Source: Aquisphaera insulae (GTDB lineage: Bacteria; Planctomycetota; Planctomycetia; Isosphaerales; Isosphaeraceae). Taken from it: a stretch of 64,000 nucleotides of DNA. The DNA lies in the NCBI RefSeq assembly GCF_011064615.1, contig NZ_JAALJH010000022.1:1-64000 (forward strand). The letters run 5' to 3'. The first letter of the stretch is position 1, and each line of letters opens with the position of its first letter. The position numbers and the translations under genes are program-made. Positions 32,742 to 50,300 of the stretch are shown piece by piece. A model generated the notes under the pieces. It made no database searches and was not told the DNA's origin. It saw nothing but the letters and a program-made list of their open reading frames with translations.

Positions 32742-34298
32742 TCAGGACGAGTGGTCCTGGCTCAGGTAGGCCCGGTATCCGGACTCGATCTCGCGAAGGG
32801 GGATCCCGACGCGATCCTCGAGCGACCGCCCGGTGTTCTGCTTGATCCGGCCGCGGTAGGCATCCCGGACGTAGTCCAGGAACGCCTCCCGGTAGGCGCC
32901 GTCCTTCGCCTGCATGAGGAAGATGGTCAGGGCCATGGCCTGCTGGTAATGGCCGTAGATCAGGTCGTCCTCGTTGAACTCCGCCTCGCCGAGGCGGATG
33001 AACTCATTGAGAGGGATGAACCCCCCGGCTTTCATGAACTGGCGAGTTGCCTCGAGCCGGACGCCCACCCGGCCTCCCACCTCGATCGAGCCATCGGGTC
33101 GTGGGGTCACGGTCTCGAAATAGGTCCCCAGGCCCTCGCAGAACCAGTAATTCCCGGCGTTCTTGGTGTACGCGTTGGCGCCGGCGGTTTCGAACAGGAG
33201 CTGGTGCGAGGACTCGTGATACAAGGTATCGGTGACGGGGATTCGCCCTTCTCGATCGCGAAAGAAGTAGGACCGTCCGCGATTGCCCTTGCCCGGCGTG
33301 GGCGGATTGTAGAAGCCGAGCGTCCCCGCGATCTTGGGGCCGGTCAGCACGCTCAGGTGCTCGACGTACTCGTTCCGGTTGGCGAAGTAGTAGATGGAGT
33401 GCGGCCGATAGATCGGCTCGCCGGCCCTGGGCGTCTTGTATCGCCGGGCGAGTGGCAGATTGTCCCCGACGGCGTCCGCCATCAACGTGAAGAAGACGTC
33501 GTGGAAGGCCTCGAGCCGGCGGGCGAATTCGATCGATTCGCCGAGCGGCACGTCGGACTGGATGTCGAAGTGCTCGGTGGTGATCTGCCAGCGGTCGTCC
33601 CAGGCCGAATGCAAGGCATCGGCCTCGGCCGCGGGGAGCCAGCGGACCTTCTTCTGGCCCTTCGGTGCCGGGGCGGGAAGCTCGCCGGCGTCGAGGTGGG
33701 GGACCCACTCCCGGGGGACCCAGCCGAAGACGCGGTGATCGACCTTCCCGTCCCGGAGCTGGCGAACCGCGAACGGTCGGGCCCAGCCTCCCTCGTGGGG
33801 CACGTAACCCAGCAGCCGGCGGGCCTCGGCGTGGTCGGGCTGCCGCTCGAGGACCGCCCTCAGCCAGGCCGCGGCCATGCCATAGCGCGGATTGGGGCCG
33901 GCCGCCGCCCGACTGGCCAGGTCGAAGAGCGCCGCCGCCGTCTGGGCACGAGCTTCCTGGGCCTCCGCCCGCCAGGTACCGCGGCCGCCGTCGACGCTGG
34001 CCAGCCCCTTCTTGGCCGTGGAAGGGACGACCGGCGGCAGGACCGTGAAGCGACTTGCCCCCCCCTCCGGCCGGTCGGTGGCGATCAGCCGGCGGATTTC
34101 CGCAGCCGCGGCTTCATTCCGGTCGGGCCCCGAGGAAAGTCGACGTTCCACCGCGCGAAGTGCCTTCACCTCGCGATCGAGGGCGGCCACGGCCGAGGAC
34201 CGCAGGGCCCCGGCCTGCTCCTCGGTCACGCCGGGGGGAGGGGGCGGGGCCTGGCCCAGCAGCGAGCAGGCCAGCAACCAGGCGGCGCTTGCGATCAC
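32742..34298 (-). CDS. Exported zinc peptidase-like protein (DUF1570 type)
   Basis: The 518-residue protein starts with GTG after an ideal GGAGGGG site and has a hydrophobic leader (VIASAAWLLACSLLGQAPP). Its C-terminal third contains TLYHESSHQLLFE near residue 362, an HExxH zinc site. About 28 residues later comes WFCEGLGTYFE, which offers the third ligand Glu as in gluzincin proteases. The N-terminal part is helical, with a segment like a TPR (RYGMAAAWLRAVLERQPDHAEARRLLGYVPHEGGWARPF). DUF1570-like proteins with this layout are common in planctomycetes; substrates are not known. Confidence 0.8.
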   Translation of the reverse strand: MIASAAWLLACSLLGQAPPPPPGVTEEQAGALRSSAVAALDREVKALRAVERRLSSGPDRNEAAAAEIRRLIATDRPEGGASRFTVLPPVVPSTAKKGLASVDGGRGTWRAEAQEARAQTAAALFDLASRAAAGPNPRYGMAAAWLRAVLERQPDHAEARRLLGYVPHEGGWARPFAVRQLRDGKVDHRVFGWVPREWVPHLDAGELPAPAPKGQKKVRWLPAAEADALHSAWDDRWQITTEHFDIQSDVPLGESIEFARRLEAFHDVFFTLMADAVGDNLPLARRYKTPRAGEPIYRPHSIYYFANRNEYVEHLSVLTGPKIAGTLGFYNPPTPGKGNRGRSYFFRDREGRIPVTDTLYHESSHQLLFETAGANAYTKNAGNYWFCEGLGTYFETVTPRPDGSIEVGGRVGVRLEATRQFMKAGGFIPLNEFIRLGEAEFNEDDLIYGHYQQAMALTIFLMQAKDGAYREAFLDYVRDAYRGRIKQNTGRSLEDRVGIPLREIESGYRAYLSQDHSS

Positions 34299-34533
34299 GA
34301 TTACCCCTCCGTAGCGAGCTCGTCGAGGGCCTGAACGGCCCGCGGATCATTATATCCGACGAGCCCGCGCCCGGCCCTATTCGAGCCCGCGATCCGGTGA
34401 CGCGTCTCGTCGAGTCGCCGGGCTGGAGCGACTGGGCTGGACGGGTTGACCCCTCCGTCGCACAATGCCCCGCCTGGGCCTGTTCAACCCACGGTGTTTC
34501 CCCGTTCAGGCCATCGAAAGGAGCCGGCGGACC

Positions 34534-35103
34534 ATGCCTCGCTTGCATCCTCGCCTCCCGAGCGTCGTCCTGCTCTTCCTCGGCCTGTTGATGGGATGGG
34601 GGATGGCAACCTTCCGCCCGGTTCCGCTCCGAGCCAGCGGGGGGGACCGGACCGGCGAGTCGATCGTCACGACCGGGCCGATCCTGATCCGCTACGACGA
34701 GACGAACAAGATCCAGGTCCCCACCGAGGCCCTCTATCTCCTCGATTACAAGGCCGGTCGCCTGGTGGCGACGGTCCCCGCGCTGCATCAGACGGGGACC
34801 ACCTCGCGCTACCTCGGGGCGTTCGCCGAGCGGGATCTCGCCAAGGACTTCAAGCTCGACCTGGACACGGGGCCCAAGCCCCACTTCCTGATGACGACCG
34901 GATCGCTGGGGATCTATGCTTCGGGCTGGTCGCCACTCTTCGTGATCGAAACGAGCACGAACCAGGTCGCCATCTACCGGGTCAACCAGAAGACCGTGGG
35001 GACGACCGTCTCGACGGCACTCGAGCTGCTGGAATGCCGATCGCTCGCGACGCCGGAGCCGGGGGATCGGACCGAGGCGATTCGCGGGCCGTCGTCGCGG
35101 TGA
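34534..35103 (+). CDS. Membrane-anchored hypothetical protein
   Basis: The 189-residue protein has an N-terminal helix (LPSVVLLFLGLLMGWGMATF) and a beta-rich external region, for example ILIRYDETNKIQVPTEALYLLDYKAGRLVATVPAL. No family is recognised. The start was put at the ATG at 34534, after AAAGGAG, as it places the hydrophobic segment near the N-terminus; a longer frame adds 23 residues without support. It is divergent from the zinc peptidase gene. Confidence 0.65.
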   Translation: MPRLHPRLPSVVLLFLGLLMGWGMATFRPVPLRASGGDRTGESIVTTGPILIRYDETNKIQVPTEALYLLDYKAGRLVATVPALHQTGTTSRYLGAFAERDLAKDFKLDLDTGPKPHFLMTTGSLGIYASGWSPLFVIETSTNQVAIYRVNQKTVGTTVSTALELLECRSLATPEPGDRTEAIRGPSSR

Positions 35104-35226
35104 TCGCCGACAATGGGACTGCGAATGCGATCCATTCCTCAATGTCTGCATTCTCGTCGTCGTGAATCTCGCGTTGCAGTGGACCGTCCTGGTAGGATGC
35201 AGCTCGGGTCATCGAGGCGGTAGGCC

Positions 35227-35862
35227 GTGCCCGGTCGTGCTGTCGCGGAGGGCATCGAGGTGGACGAACTGCCGGAAAACGTGCTCCGCGGCCAGCTCGG
35301 GCCGTCCGAGCGATTGCTCTGGGCCGGTCAACCTCGGCAGGGGATCCTTCTCCGGGCGATCGACGCGCTCTTGATCCCCTTCAGCATCCTCTGGGGCGGT
35401 TTCGCGATCTTCTGGGAAGCGAGCGTGATCGCGAGCGGTGCGCCGATCTTTTTCGCGATCTGGGGCGTACCGTTCGTGCTGGTGGGCCTGTACATCATCT
35501 TCGGACGCTTCTGGGTAGACGCCCGCCAGCGGGCGGCGACCGCTTACGGGGTCACGTCGGAGCGGGTCATCATTGCGTCGGGCGTCTTCTCCCGGAGCAT
35601 CAAGTCGCTGAGCATCGACACGCTGACCGACGTCTCGCTCACCGAGCGCGCCGGCGGTGGCGGCACCATCATGTTCGGTCCCCGGCCGCCCATGTACTGG
35701 TTCTACGCCGGGGCCGGCTGGCCGGGATTCGGTCCCCAGGTCGTCCCGTCGTTCGAGCTCGCCGACGAGGCTCGCGCGGTCTACGAGATCATCCGCACGG
35801 CTCAGCGCGAGGCCAAAACTCAGCTCGCGCAGGGCACAGCCACTCACATCGGCCGCCGCTGA
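35227..35862 (+). CDS. PH-domain-like membrane protein
   Basis: The 211-residue protein has two helices (AIDALLIPFSILWGGFAIFW and GAPIFFAIWGVPFVLVGLYIIFG) after the segment ERLLWAGQPRQG. A bacterial PH-like part follows (AYGVTSERVIIASGVFSRSIKSLSIDTLTDVSLTERAGGGGTIMFG). This layout is common for bPH2-type proteins of unknown role. The start is a GTG at 35227; another GTG at 35260 with GGAGGG before it would give MDELPENVLRGQL and is about equally likely. Confidence 0.75.
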   Translation: MPGRAVAEGIEVDELPENVLRGQLGPSERLLWAGQPRQGILLRAIDALLIPFSILWGGFAIFWEASVIASGAPIFFAIWGVPFVLVGLYIIFGRFWVDARQRAATAYGVTSERVIIASGVFSRSIKSLSIDTLTDVSLTERAGGGGTIMFGPRPPMYWFYAGAGWPGFGPQVVPSFELADEARAVYEIIRTAQREAKTQLAQGTATHIGRR

Positions 35863-36017
35863 GTTTCCGTCGACCCGGCCGCTCGCAACGAGCAGGCGAT
35901 CGGGAACGCCTCGTCTCGACCGCCCCCTCGACACGGCCCTGGCGCCGGTCATACTGAGGGTGTGCGAGGATCTCTCCCCGGCGGCGCTTGGCCGGGTTGA
36001 AAATCGAGGAGGCTGGG

Positions 36018-38555
36018 ATGAACTCGCGATCGATCGCGGTGGCGTGCGCCCTCGCGCTGGTGGGCCTGTTTGGTCCGTCGGAAATCCGTGCAGCGGAAGG
36101 AAGTCGGCGGACGATCGTCCTGGATGGCACCTGGCAGATCGCCGAGGGAACGATGGATGCCCCCCCGGCTCGCTTCGCTCGGACGGCGCAGGTCCCGGGG
36201 CTCGCCTCGAACGCGGTACCCCCGTTCGAGTCGCCGCCCGGCCCGAGGGTCGCGGACCGCCGGGCCTTTCCGCAGAAGGATCCGAACCGCGATGCGTTCT
36301 GGTATCGCCGGACCTTTCGGGTCGACGGCCCGTTGCCGGCCATCGCGCGGCTGAAGGTCCGGCAGGCGATGTTCGGCTCGAAGGTGATCCTCAACGGCCG
36401 CGACCTGGGCGTGCACGCGGCATGCTTCACGCCGGGTTATTTCGAGGCCCGCCCCGCGCTCAGGGAAGGCGAGAACGAGATCCTCATCCGCGTGGGCGCC
36501 GATCGCGCGGCGGTCGGCCCCGGCGTCCCCTCCGGCTTCGACTACGAGAAGGAGCGTTACATCCCGGGGCTCGTCGATTCGGTCGAGCTGATCCTCAGCG
36601 GCACCCCCCATGTCCTGAGCGTCCAGGCCGCACCCGATGTCGCAAGCTGGTCGGTGCGGGTCCAGGCCATCCTGCGGAACGACGGGCCGGCCGCGACGGC
36701 CCGCGTCTCGTTCACGGTCCGCGAGGCGGTTTCGGGGAAGGCCGTGGGCCGGGCCGAGGCGAGTCCTCGAGAGGTCCCCGCGGGTGCGGAGATCAGCCTC
36801 GACGCGAGGGTCCCCCTGGAGTCATGCCGGCCCTGGTCGCCCGAGGATCCCTTCCTCTACGTCCTCGAGGCCGACGCGGGCGCGGACTCGGTCCGGACCA
36901 GGTTCGGCATGCGGGAGTTCCGGCTTGACGGCCCGACCGGCCGGGCGATGCTCAACGGACGGCCGTACTTCCTCCGCGGGAGCAACATCACGCTCTATCG
37001 GTTCTACGAGGACCCCGAGTGCAAGGGCCTCCCCTGGGACGAGCGCTGGGTCCGCACGCTCCACCAGCGGATCAAAGGGATGCACTGGAACTCGCTGCGG
37101 TATTGCATCGGCCTGGCCCCGGAGCGCTGGTATGACCTGGCCGATGAGCTTGGCATCCTGATCCAGGACGAATTCCCCGTCTGGCACGGCGGCGACGGCT
37201 GGTCCACCTGGCCTCGCGAGCTCGGCCGCGACGAGCTGGCCCGCGAGTATGCGGAATGGATCCGCGAGCGCTGGAATCATCCGAGCGTCGTGATCTGGGA
37301 CGCAAGCAACGAGACGAAGCACGCGGAGCTGTCCGCCGCCGTGGAGCGGGTCCGCGGCCTCGATCTCTCGGACCGACCCTGGGACAACAGCTACAATCCC
37401 CCTGCGCGGCCCGGCGACGCCTTTGAGTCGCACCCGTACCATTTCCAGGATCCGGCGTTCCGGCTCGCCGACGTGGCAACCTCCGACCAGGTGCCGCAGG
37501 GCAGCCCCCTGCACAATGACGGCCAGCACGCCGTGATCATCAACGAGTACGGCTGGCTCTGGCTCAACCGCGACGGCACGCCGACCACGCTGACGAACCG
37601 ACTCTACGCCAACCTCCTGGGCGAGCACGCGAACGTCACCGCGCTGCGGCGGACGTACGCCCGTTATCTCGCGGCCGAGACCGAGTTCTGGCGGAGCCAC
37701 CGCCACGCGGCCGGGGTGCTCCACTTCACGGCGCTCGGCTACTCCCGCCCCGACGGCCAGACCAGCGACCACTGGCTCGATGTCACCCGCCTCGAATGGG
37801 AGCCCGAGTTCGTCCGGTATGTCCGCGACGCCTTCGCGCCGGTCGGCCTGATGATCGACGCCTGGGCCGACGACGAGCTCGTGGGCGAGCATCGGAGCAT
37901 CCCCGTCGCCGTGATCAACGACCTGGATCGTCCCTGGCGCGGCGAGGTCCGCTTCCGTCTCCTCCACGACGGCAAGGCCGAGCACGAACAGGGCCGTGAG
38001 CTAATTGTCCCCGCGCTAGGGCGAGCGACCACGGCATTCACGCTCAGCCTCCCGGCGGAGCCCGGCGAATACGAGCTCGAGGCCTCGCTCCTCGGTTCCG
38101 ATGGCGATCCCGTGCGGAGCGTCCGGGACCTCCGCGTGGTGACGCCGGAGCAGCGGCGGGCGCGGCTGGGCCTGGCCCTGGGCAAGCCGGCGACGGCCTC
38201 GTCGAACCTGGCCCGGGACGGGGCGACATCGCCCGCGGCCGCGTTCGACGGCCGGCCCGACTCGCGCTGGTCGTCCGAGTTCTCCGATCCCCAGTGGCTG
38301 GCCGTTGACCTCGGCGGGATCGGGCGGATCTCGCGGGTGGAGCTGCTCTGGGACCCGGCCTTCGGCAAGTCGTACGCGATCGAGCTCTCGGCCGACGGCA
38401 AGACCTGGTCCGAGGTCTACCGAACCGACTCCGGCCAGGGAGGCACCGAGGTCATCCGTTTCACCCCCGCGGGGGCCCGCTGGGTCCGCTACGTCGGCAA
38501 GGCCCGAGGGACGAATTACGGGCACTCGATCCGGGAGTTCCGGGTCTTCCCGTGA
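36018..38555 (+). CDS. Glycoside hydrolase family 2 protein with C-terminal F5/8C (CBM32-like) domain
   Basis: The 845-residue exported enzyme has a signal peptide (MNSRSIAVACALALVGLFGPSEIRAAEG). A jelly-roll sugar-binding domain comes next (YRRTFRVDG, KVILNGRDLGVH), then an immunoglobulin-like domain. The TIM barrel has acid/base Glu432 in WDASNETK and nucleophile Glu510 in INEYGWLW. The C-terminal about 140 residues (LGKPATASSNLARDGATSPAAAFDGRPDSRWSSEF) form an F5/8 type C domain that binds glycans. GH2 includes beta-galactosidases, glucuronidases and mannosidases; the specificity is not clear from motifs. AGGAGG precedes the ATG. It converges on the threonine aldolase gene with a 4-nt gap. 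Confidence 0.88.
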   Translation: MNSRSIAVACALALVGLFGPSEIRAAEGSRRTIVLDGTWQIAEGTMDAPPARFARTAQVPGLASNAVPPFESPPGPRVADRRAFPQKDPNRDAFWYRRTFRVDGPLPAIARLKVRQAMFGSKVILNGRDLGVHAACFTPGYFEARPALREGENEILIRVGADRAAVGPGVPSGFDYEKERYIPGLVDSVELILSGTPHVLSVQAAPDVASWSVRVQAILRNDGPAATARVSFTVREAVSGKAVGRAEASPREVPAGAEISLDARVPLESCRPWSPEDPFLYVLEADAGADSVRTRFGMREFRLDGPTGRAMLNGRPYFLRGSNITLYRFYEDPECKGLPWDERWVRTLHQRIKGMHWNSLRYCIGLAPERWYDLADELGILIQDEFPVWHGGDGWSTWPRELGRDELAREYAEWIRERWNHPSVVIWDASNETKHAELSAAVERVRGLDLSDRPWDNSYNPPARPGDAFESHPYHFQDPAFRLADVATSDQVPQGSPLHNDGQHAVIINEYGWLWLNRDGTPTTLTNRLYANLLGEHANVTALRRTYARYLAAETEFWRSHRHAAGVLHFTALGYSRPDGQTSDHWLDVTRLEWEPEFVRYVRDAFAPVGLMIDAWADDELVGEHRSIPVAVINDLDRPWRGEVRFRLLHDGKAEHEQGRELIVPALGRATTAFTLSLPAEPGEYELEASLLGSDGDPVRSVRDLRVVTPEQRRARLGLALGKPATASSNLARDGATSPAAAFDGRPDSRWSSEFSDPQWLAVDLGGIGRISRVELLWDPAFGKSYAIELSADGKTWSEVYRTDSGQGGTEVIRFTPAGARWVRYVGKARGTNYGHSIREFRVFP

Positions 38556-38559
38556 ACGT

Positions 38560-39627
38560 TCAATAAACCAGCGTCACCGCCGTGATCATGGCCGGCTCGA
38601 TCTGTCGGATGACGCCGGCGGCGTACTCGGCGTCCTCGCGGGAGACGTCCAGGTGGGTGCAGGCCCGGATGACCTGGCCGCCCAGGGCCGAGAGCCTGAC
38701 GCCGCGGGTCTTGAGGTAGGCGACGACCTCCGCCGCCGTCCCCATCGAGGGATCGACGGCCACCCAGACGAGGTTCGTCTCCACCGGGCCGAGTTCCAGC
38801 GAGAAGCCTTCGGTCGCGCGGAAGGCGTCGGCGAGGATCTTCGCGTTGGCGTGGTCCTCGGCAAGGCGGTCGACGTGATGCTCCAGGGCGTGGATCGCGG
38901 CGGCGGCGAGGATCCCGGCCTGCCGCATCCCGCCCCCCAGGAGCTTGCGGACGGCCCGCGCCCGGCGGATCATCTCCGCCGAACCGGCCAGGGCGGAGCC
39001 GACCGGGGCCCCAAGGCCCTTCGAGAAGCAGATCGAGACCGTGTCGAAATGGCGAGCCCAGTCCGCGGCGGCGGTCCCCGTCGCCACCACGGCGTTCATC
39101 AGCCGGGCCCCGTCCAGGTGCATCAGGAGCTGGTTCTCGCGGGACCAGTGGCGGATCGCCGCGATGCTCTCCATGGGATGGACCCGCCCGCCGCCGCGAT
39201 TGTGGGTGTTCTCCAGCCAGACGAGGCGGGTCCGGGTGTAATGGATGTCGTCCGGACGGATCGCGTGCTCGATGTCCTCCAGGCGGAGCAGGCCCGCGTC
39301 GCCGGCGAACGTGCGGGCCGTGACCCCGGAGTGCCTGGCGACTCCGCCGGCCTCCCAGACGTAGACATGCGAGGTCTCCCCGCAGAGCAGCTCGTCCCCG
39401 GGGCGGGTGTGGATCGCCGCGGCGATCTGGTTCGCCATCGTCCCGGACGGGACGAAGAGCGCCGCCTCCTTGCCGAGCCGATCGGCCGTCATCGCCTCGA
39501 GGGCGTTGACCGTCGGGTCGTCGCCGTAGACGTCGTCGCCGAGCTCCGCCTCCATCATCGCCCGCTTCATGGCGGGCGTCGGCTTCGTCACGGTGTCCGA
39601 ACGGAGGTCGATCGGCGGGCGGCTCAT
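38560..39627 (-). CDS. ltaE: Threonine aldolase (beta-eliminating lyase fold)
   Basis: The 355-residue PLP enzyme shows the family opening [54 protein letters not shown] and [10 protein letters not shown], and the PLP lysine Lys203 in [13 protein letters not shown]. It cleaves threonine to glycine and acetaldehyde, or runs in reverse. It lies 85 nt downstream of the sulfotransferase gene on the same strand as the NRPS genes. The NRPS pocket codes suggest Gly and Thr as monomers, so a supply role for this enzyme is plausible but only inferred. The stereospecificity (L or D/allo) cannot be read. Confidence 0.92.
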   Translation of the reverse strand: MSRPPIDLRSDTVTKPTPAMKRAMMEAELGDDVYGDDPTVNALEAMTADRLGKEAALFVPSGTMANQIAAAIHTRPGDELLCGETSHVYVWEAGGVARHSGVTARTFAGDAGLLRLEDIEHAIRPDDIHYTRTRLVWLENTHNRGGGRVHPMESIAAIRHWSRENQLLMHLDGARLMNAVVATGTAAADWARHFDTVSICFSKGLGAPVGSALAGSAEMIRRARAVRKLLGGGMRQAGILAAAAIHALEHHVDRLAEDHANAKILADAFRATEGFSLELGPVETNLVWVAVDPSMGTAAEVVAYLKTRGVRLSALGGQVIRACTHLDVSREDAEYAAGVIRQIEPAMITAVTLVY

Positions 39628-39712
39628 GACAGTCTCGTCCCCTGCGGGGGTCTGGCCTTGGGGCATTCGGCGCGTCTTCCGCTCCTATTGTCGCGGCCGC
39701 CGGCCCGGCAGG

Positions 39713-40795
39713 TCAACGCGGGTAGCCCCATTCGTCGAAGCACCGCGACCACGCCCCGGCGATTCGCCGCCTCAGCTCGTCGTCGAGCGGCTCATGGCGG
39801 GACTTGCGATATCCCCGGATCGATTGCAGGTACGCGTCCACTGCGGGTCGGATCGGCTCGAAGTCGGCGAGCGAGAGCCCCCGGTAGACGGCCCGAAGCT
39901 GGCCGATCGGGTCCGCCTCGAGGTCCTCGTAGGCGATCTCCATCTGCCGGCCGGCGGGGATGAGCGCCCGGTCCTCGAAGTAGGCGTCGTACATGTCGCG
40001 ATACGTCGAGAGGACGAATTCCTCGTCGTCCTCGCCGGCCGACGTCTGGAGCCGGAAGACCGGGCGGATATCCCGGAGCAGGCTCCGCATCGACCGGTAG
40101 ACCGTGTACGGATCGCGGCGGATGTGCACGAACCGCGCGTCGGGGAACGCCTCCAGCAGGTAGCGGATGCGGCCCGTATGCGGCGGGGACTTCAGGATCA
40201 GGGGCCGGCGATACCGGACCGTGAGGGACCTGAGGAAGTAGCCGAAGGCGTCCGACCACGCGGCGATCTCCGCCGGATCGGCGCCGCGGAGCGTCGAGAA
40301 TCGCCGGTAGCCCACCCGGCTTCGGGGAAAGCACCAGTCCATGTAGGGCGACTGCTGGACGAGGTTCATGAGGGCCACCTCGTCCTCCTGCACCCGCCTC
40401 GGGAGCATGAAGGGCTCGACGAGCGGAGCCAGCCAGCGCTCGGAGAAGAGGAACGTCCGGGGGTTGAACGTCTGGAACCGCGTCGGCGAGGCGAACCGAG
40501 GGTCGGTGGCCATCAGCTCGTGCAGGAACGTCGTCCCGCTCCGGTAATGCCCCAGGATGAAGACCGGCGCCTCGACCCGGGCGGCCTCGATCTCGGCGTC
40601 GCGGGTCCGCGCGACGTGACGGGCCATCGCCGAGTTGGCCAGGCTATGCGTCGTGATCCAGACCACCCGTGGCCAGCAGATCGGGCTAATCCGGAAGCCC
40701 TCGCGGCGGAGGAGGCGGATCCAGTCCCCCCAGGTGATCCCCTCCAGGAGATGGACCACGAACATGGCGAGCAGCAGGCGAGGGAAGTAGAGCAT
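39713..40795 (-). CDS. PAPS-dependent sulfotransferase family protein
   Basis: The 360-residue protein belongs to the Sulfotransfer_3 group. The 5'-phosphosulfate loop is LGHYRSGTTFLHELM (residues about 81-95), and the 3'-phosphate site is FVHIRRDPYTVYRSM near residue 222. The N-terminal 20 residues are hydrophobic. Enzymes of this family move sulfate from PAPS to hydroxyl or amine groups, on sugars, lipids or peptides. It starts 14 nt after the stop of the NRPS with thioesterase, so it is likely in the same transcript and may modify the peptide product. Relatives occur alone in planctomycete genomes, so a separate role is possible. Confidence 0.85.
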   Translation of the reverse strand: MLYFPRLLLAMFVVHLLEGITWGDWIRLLRREGFRISPICWPRVVWITTHSLANSAMARHVARTRDAEIEAARVEAPVFILGHYRSGTTFLHELMATDPRFASPTRFQTFNPRTFLFSERWLAPLVEPFMLPRRVQEDEVALMNLVQQSPYMDWCFPRSRVGYRRFSTLRGADPAEIAAWSDAFGYFLRSLTVRYRRPLILKSPPHTGRIRYLLEAFPDARFVHIRRDPYTVYRSMRSLLRDIRPVFRLQTSAGEDDEEFVLSTYRDMYDAYFEDRALIPAGRQMEIAYEDLEADPIGQLRAVYRGLSLADFEPIRPAVDAYLQSIRGYRKSRHEPLDDELRRRIAGAWSRCFDEWGYPR

Positions 40796-40809
40796 GCGCG
40801 AGAGGCCAT

Positions 40810-47319
<6,510 letters not shown>

Positions 47320-47322
47320 GGA

Positions 47323-50300
47323 TCACGGCTCGAGTCGCTTGAGGAGGGCCTCGACTTCGTCGTCCGTGAGCGCATCGAGGTCGATGGCGGGGGGGGCCGG
47401 CGGCTCCAGGATCGCGCGGCGATCCGCGTCCGAGAGGATCGGCAGCGCGGCGATCGGCCGATCGGGATCGGCGCCGATGGCCTCCAGCAGGACCCTCAGG
47501 CTGCCGAGGATCTGTTCGGCAGTCTCCGCGTCGAACAGGTCGCGGCTGTACTGGAGCTCCAGGTTCAGGCCGCGGTCCGTCTCCGCGGCGAAGAGGGCGA
47601 GATCGAACTTGGCCGTCCCGTTCGGGGACTCCCTGGGAGTCATGGTCAGGCTCGTCGATTCGAAGGCGGGCAGGGGGGCGTCCTGGAGCGCGAACAGGAC
47701 CTGGAAGATCGGCGACCGTGACGGATCCCGATCGGGCTCGATCGCCGCCACGACCCGGTCGAACGGCACGTCCTGGTGGGCATATGCGCCGAGCGCCTCC
47801 TGCCGGACCCGGCGCAGGACCTCGGGGAAGCTCGGGCTCCCCTCGAGCCGGGCTCGGATCGCCAGGGTGTTCACGAACAGGCCGATGAGCGGCTCGAGCT
47901 CGGACCGCGTGCGGCCCGCGATCGGCGTCCCCACGGCGAAGTCGTCCCGGTTCGCGTACCGGCCCAGCAGGACCTGGAAGGCCGCCATCAGCGTCATGTA
48001 GAGGGTCGCATGCTCCCGGCGTCCGATGGCCTTGAGCTCGCCCAGGAGGCCCGCCGGCAGGTCGACGCTCAGCGAGCCGCCGCGGCCCGAGGGGAGCGCC
48101 GGCCGCGGATGGTCCGTCGGCAAGTCCAGCCGCGGCACGCCCGCGAGCCGTTCGCCCCAGAAACGCAACTGCACATCCATCGCCCCGGCGCTCAGCCAAT
48201 CGTCCTGCCAGGCGGCGTAGTCGGCGTACTGGATGACCGGGGCGGCGAGCGGCGACGGACGGCCCTCGGAGAAGGCCGCATACAATAGGCACGCCTCGCG
48301 GACGATCACGCCCATCGACCAGCCGTCGGCCACGATGTGGTGGATGGTGATCAGCAGGACGTGCTCGCGATCTTTCGTCCGCACGAGCGCGGCGCGGAGG
48401 AGCGGGCCGCGGACCAGGTCGAACGGGTGGGCCGCCTCCGCGTCGACCAGCCGGGCGAGCTCCTCGGCCCGTAGGTCCTCGGGCAGCGGCCGGAGGTCGA
48501 CCACGGGGAGCTCGACGCGTGCGGTCGCCGCGATCGCCTGCCGCGGCTCGCCGCCGATCTCCGGGAAGGTCGTGCGGAGGACCTCGTGACGGCCCACGAT
48601 CGCCTCGAGGGCCTCGCGGAGGACCTCGGCGTCGAGCTCGCCCTCGAGCGTCACGCCCACCGGCATGTTGTAGGCCGGGCTCGACGGATCGAGCTGATGG
48701 AGGAACCAGAGTCGCCGCTGGGCGAACGTGGCCGGCGCGTCGCCGTCACGGGGCCTCGGCACGATGGGGGGGCTTGCCGGGCCGTTCCCCTCACGGACAC
48801 GTTGCTCGACCCGTCGGGCCAGGCCGGCCACGGTCGGGTCGTCCAGGAGGTCGTGGACCGAGAGCTCCACCTCGAAGAGGTCGCGGACGCGGGCCAGGGC
48901 CTGGGTGGCCAGCAGCGAGTGGCCGCCGGCCTCGAAGAAGTTGTCCTCGGCGCCGATCCGGTCGACGGACAGCACCTCGCGCCAGATCTCGGCGACGGCC
49001 TCCTCGACCGGGCTCCGAAGCGGGGACGAGCCGGCCTGACGGCCTTCGAGCCGCTCGCCGGGCTGCGGGAGCGCCTTGCGGTCGACCTTGCCGTTGGGGG
49101 TCAGCGGCAGGCTGTCCATCGAGACGAACGCCGACGGGACCATGTAATCCGGCAGCGAGAGCAGCAGGTGCGCGCGGAGGGCCGCGGCGTCGAGCCCCCA
49201 GCCCTCGGTCGGGACGATGTAAGCGACCAGGCGCTGAATCCCTCCCGCGGCGGCGACGGCGGAGAGGACGGCCTGGCGAATCATCGGGTGCCGTTCCAGG
49301 CGGGATTCGATCTCGCCAAGCTCGATCCGGTGGCCGCGGATCTTCACCTGGTGGTCGAGCCGACCCAGGCATTCGAGCGAGTCGTCCCCCTTGCCCCGGA
49401 CGTTGTCCCCGGTCCGGTACATCCGCGCGCCGGGGGTCGCGCTGAAGGGATCGGGCAGGAACCGCTCGGCCGTCAGGCCGGGGCGATTGAGGTAGCCGCG
49501 AGCGAGCCCCTCGCCGCCGATGAACAGCTCGCCCGGCACGCCCGGCGGCAGCGGCTCGAACCGCGCATCCAGGGCGTGGAGCTGTGTCCGGCGTATGGGA
49601 CCGCCGATGGTGATCGCCGAGTCCCCCCGCTCCACCTTGGCCGCGGACGACCAGATCGTCGTCTCGGTCGGGCCGTAGAGGTTCCAGAGCGACTCCCCCT
49701 TCTCGAGCAGCCGGTCGGCGAGCTCGCGCGACAGGGCCTCGCCGCCGCAGAGCATGGCCAGCCTCGGCGAGCCCTCCCAGCCGGCGTCCAGGAGCATCCG
49801 CCAGGTCGAGGGCGTGGCCTGGAGGAACGTGTAGTCGCCCCGGTCGATCTCCTTCGCGAGCGCCAGGCCGTCGGCCGCGACCTCCCGGCCCGCCAGGGTG
49901 ACCCGGGCTCCCTGGATGAGCGGCAGGAAGATCTCGAGCGCGGCGATGTCGAACGAGAGCGTGGTGACGGCGAGCAGGTGGTCCTCCGCCGTCATCCGGA
50001 AGGTCCCGCGCATCGCCGTCAGGAAGTTCGTGAGCGACCGATGGGTGATCTCGACGCCCTTGGGGATCCCCGTCGAGCCGGAGGTGTAGATCACGTACGC
50101 ACGCGAGTCGGGCGCCGGCGTCGGCCCCCTCTCGGGCGGTGCCGCAGGTTCGGCCCGGTCGATCTCGGACAGCAGCCGGACCCGAACGCCGTCCAGCGGG
50201 ACCAGATCACGCAGGGGTTGCTCGGTCACCACCGTTCGCATGGCCGAGTCGCGGACCATGTGCGCCAGCCGGTCGGCGGGGAAGTCCGGGTCGAGCGGGA

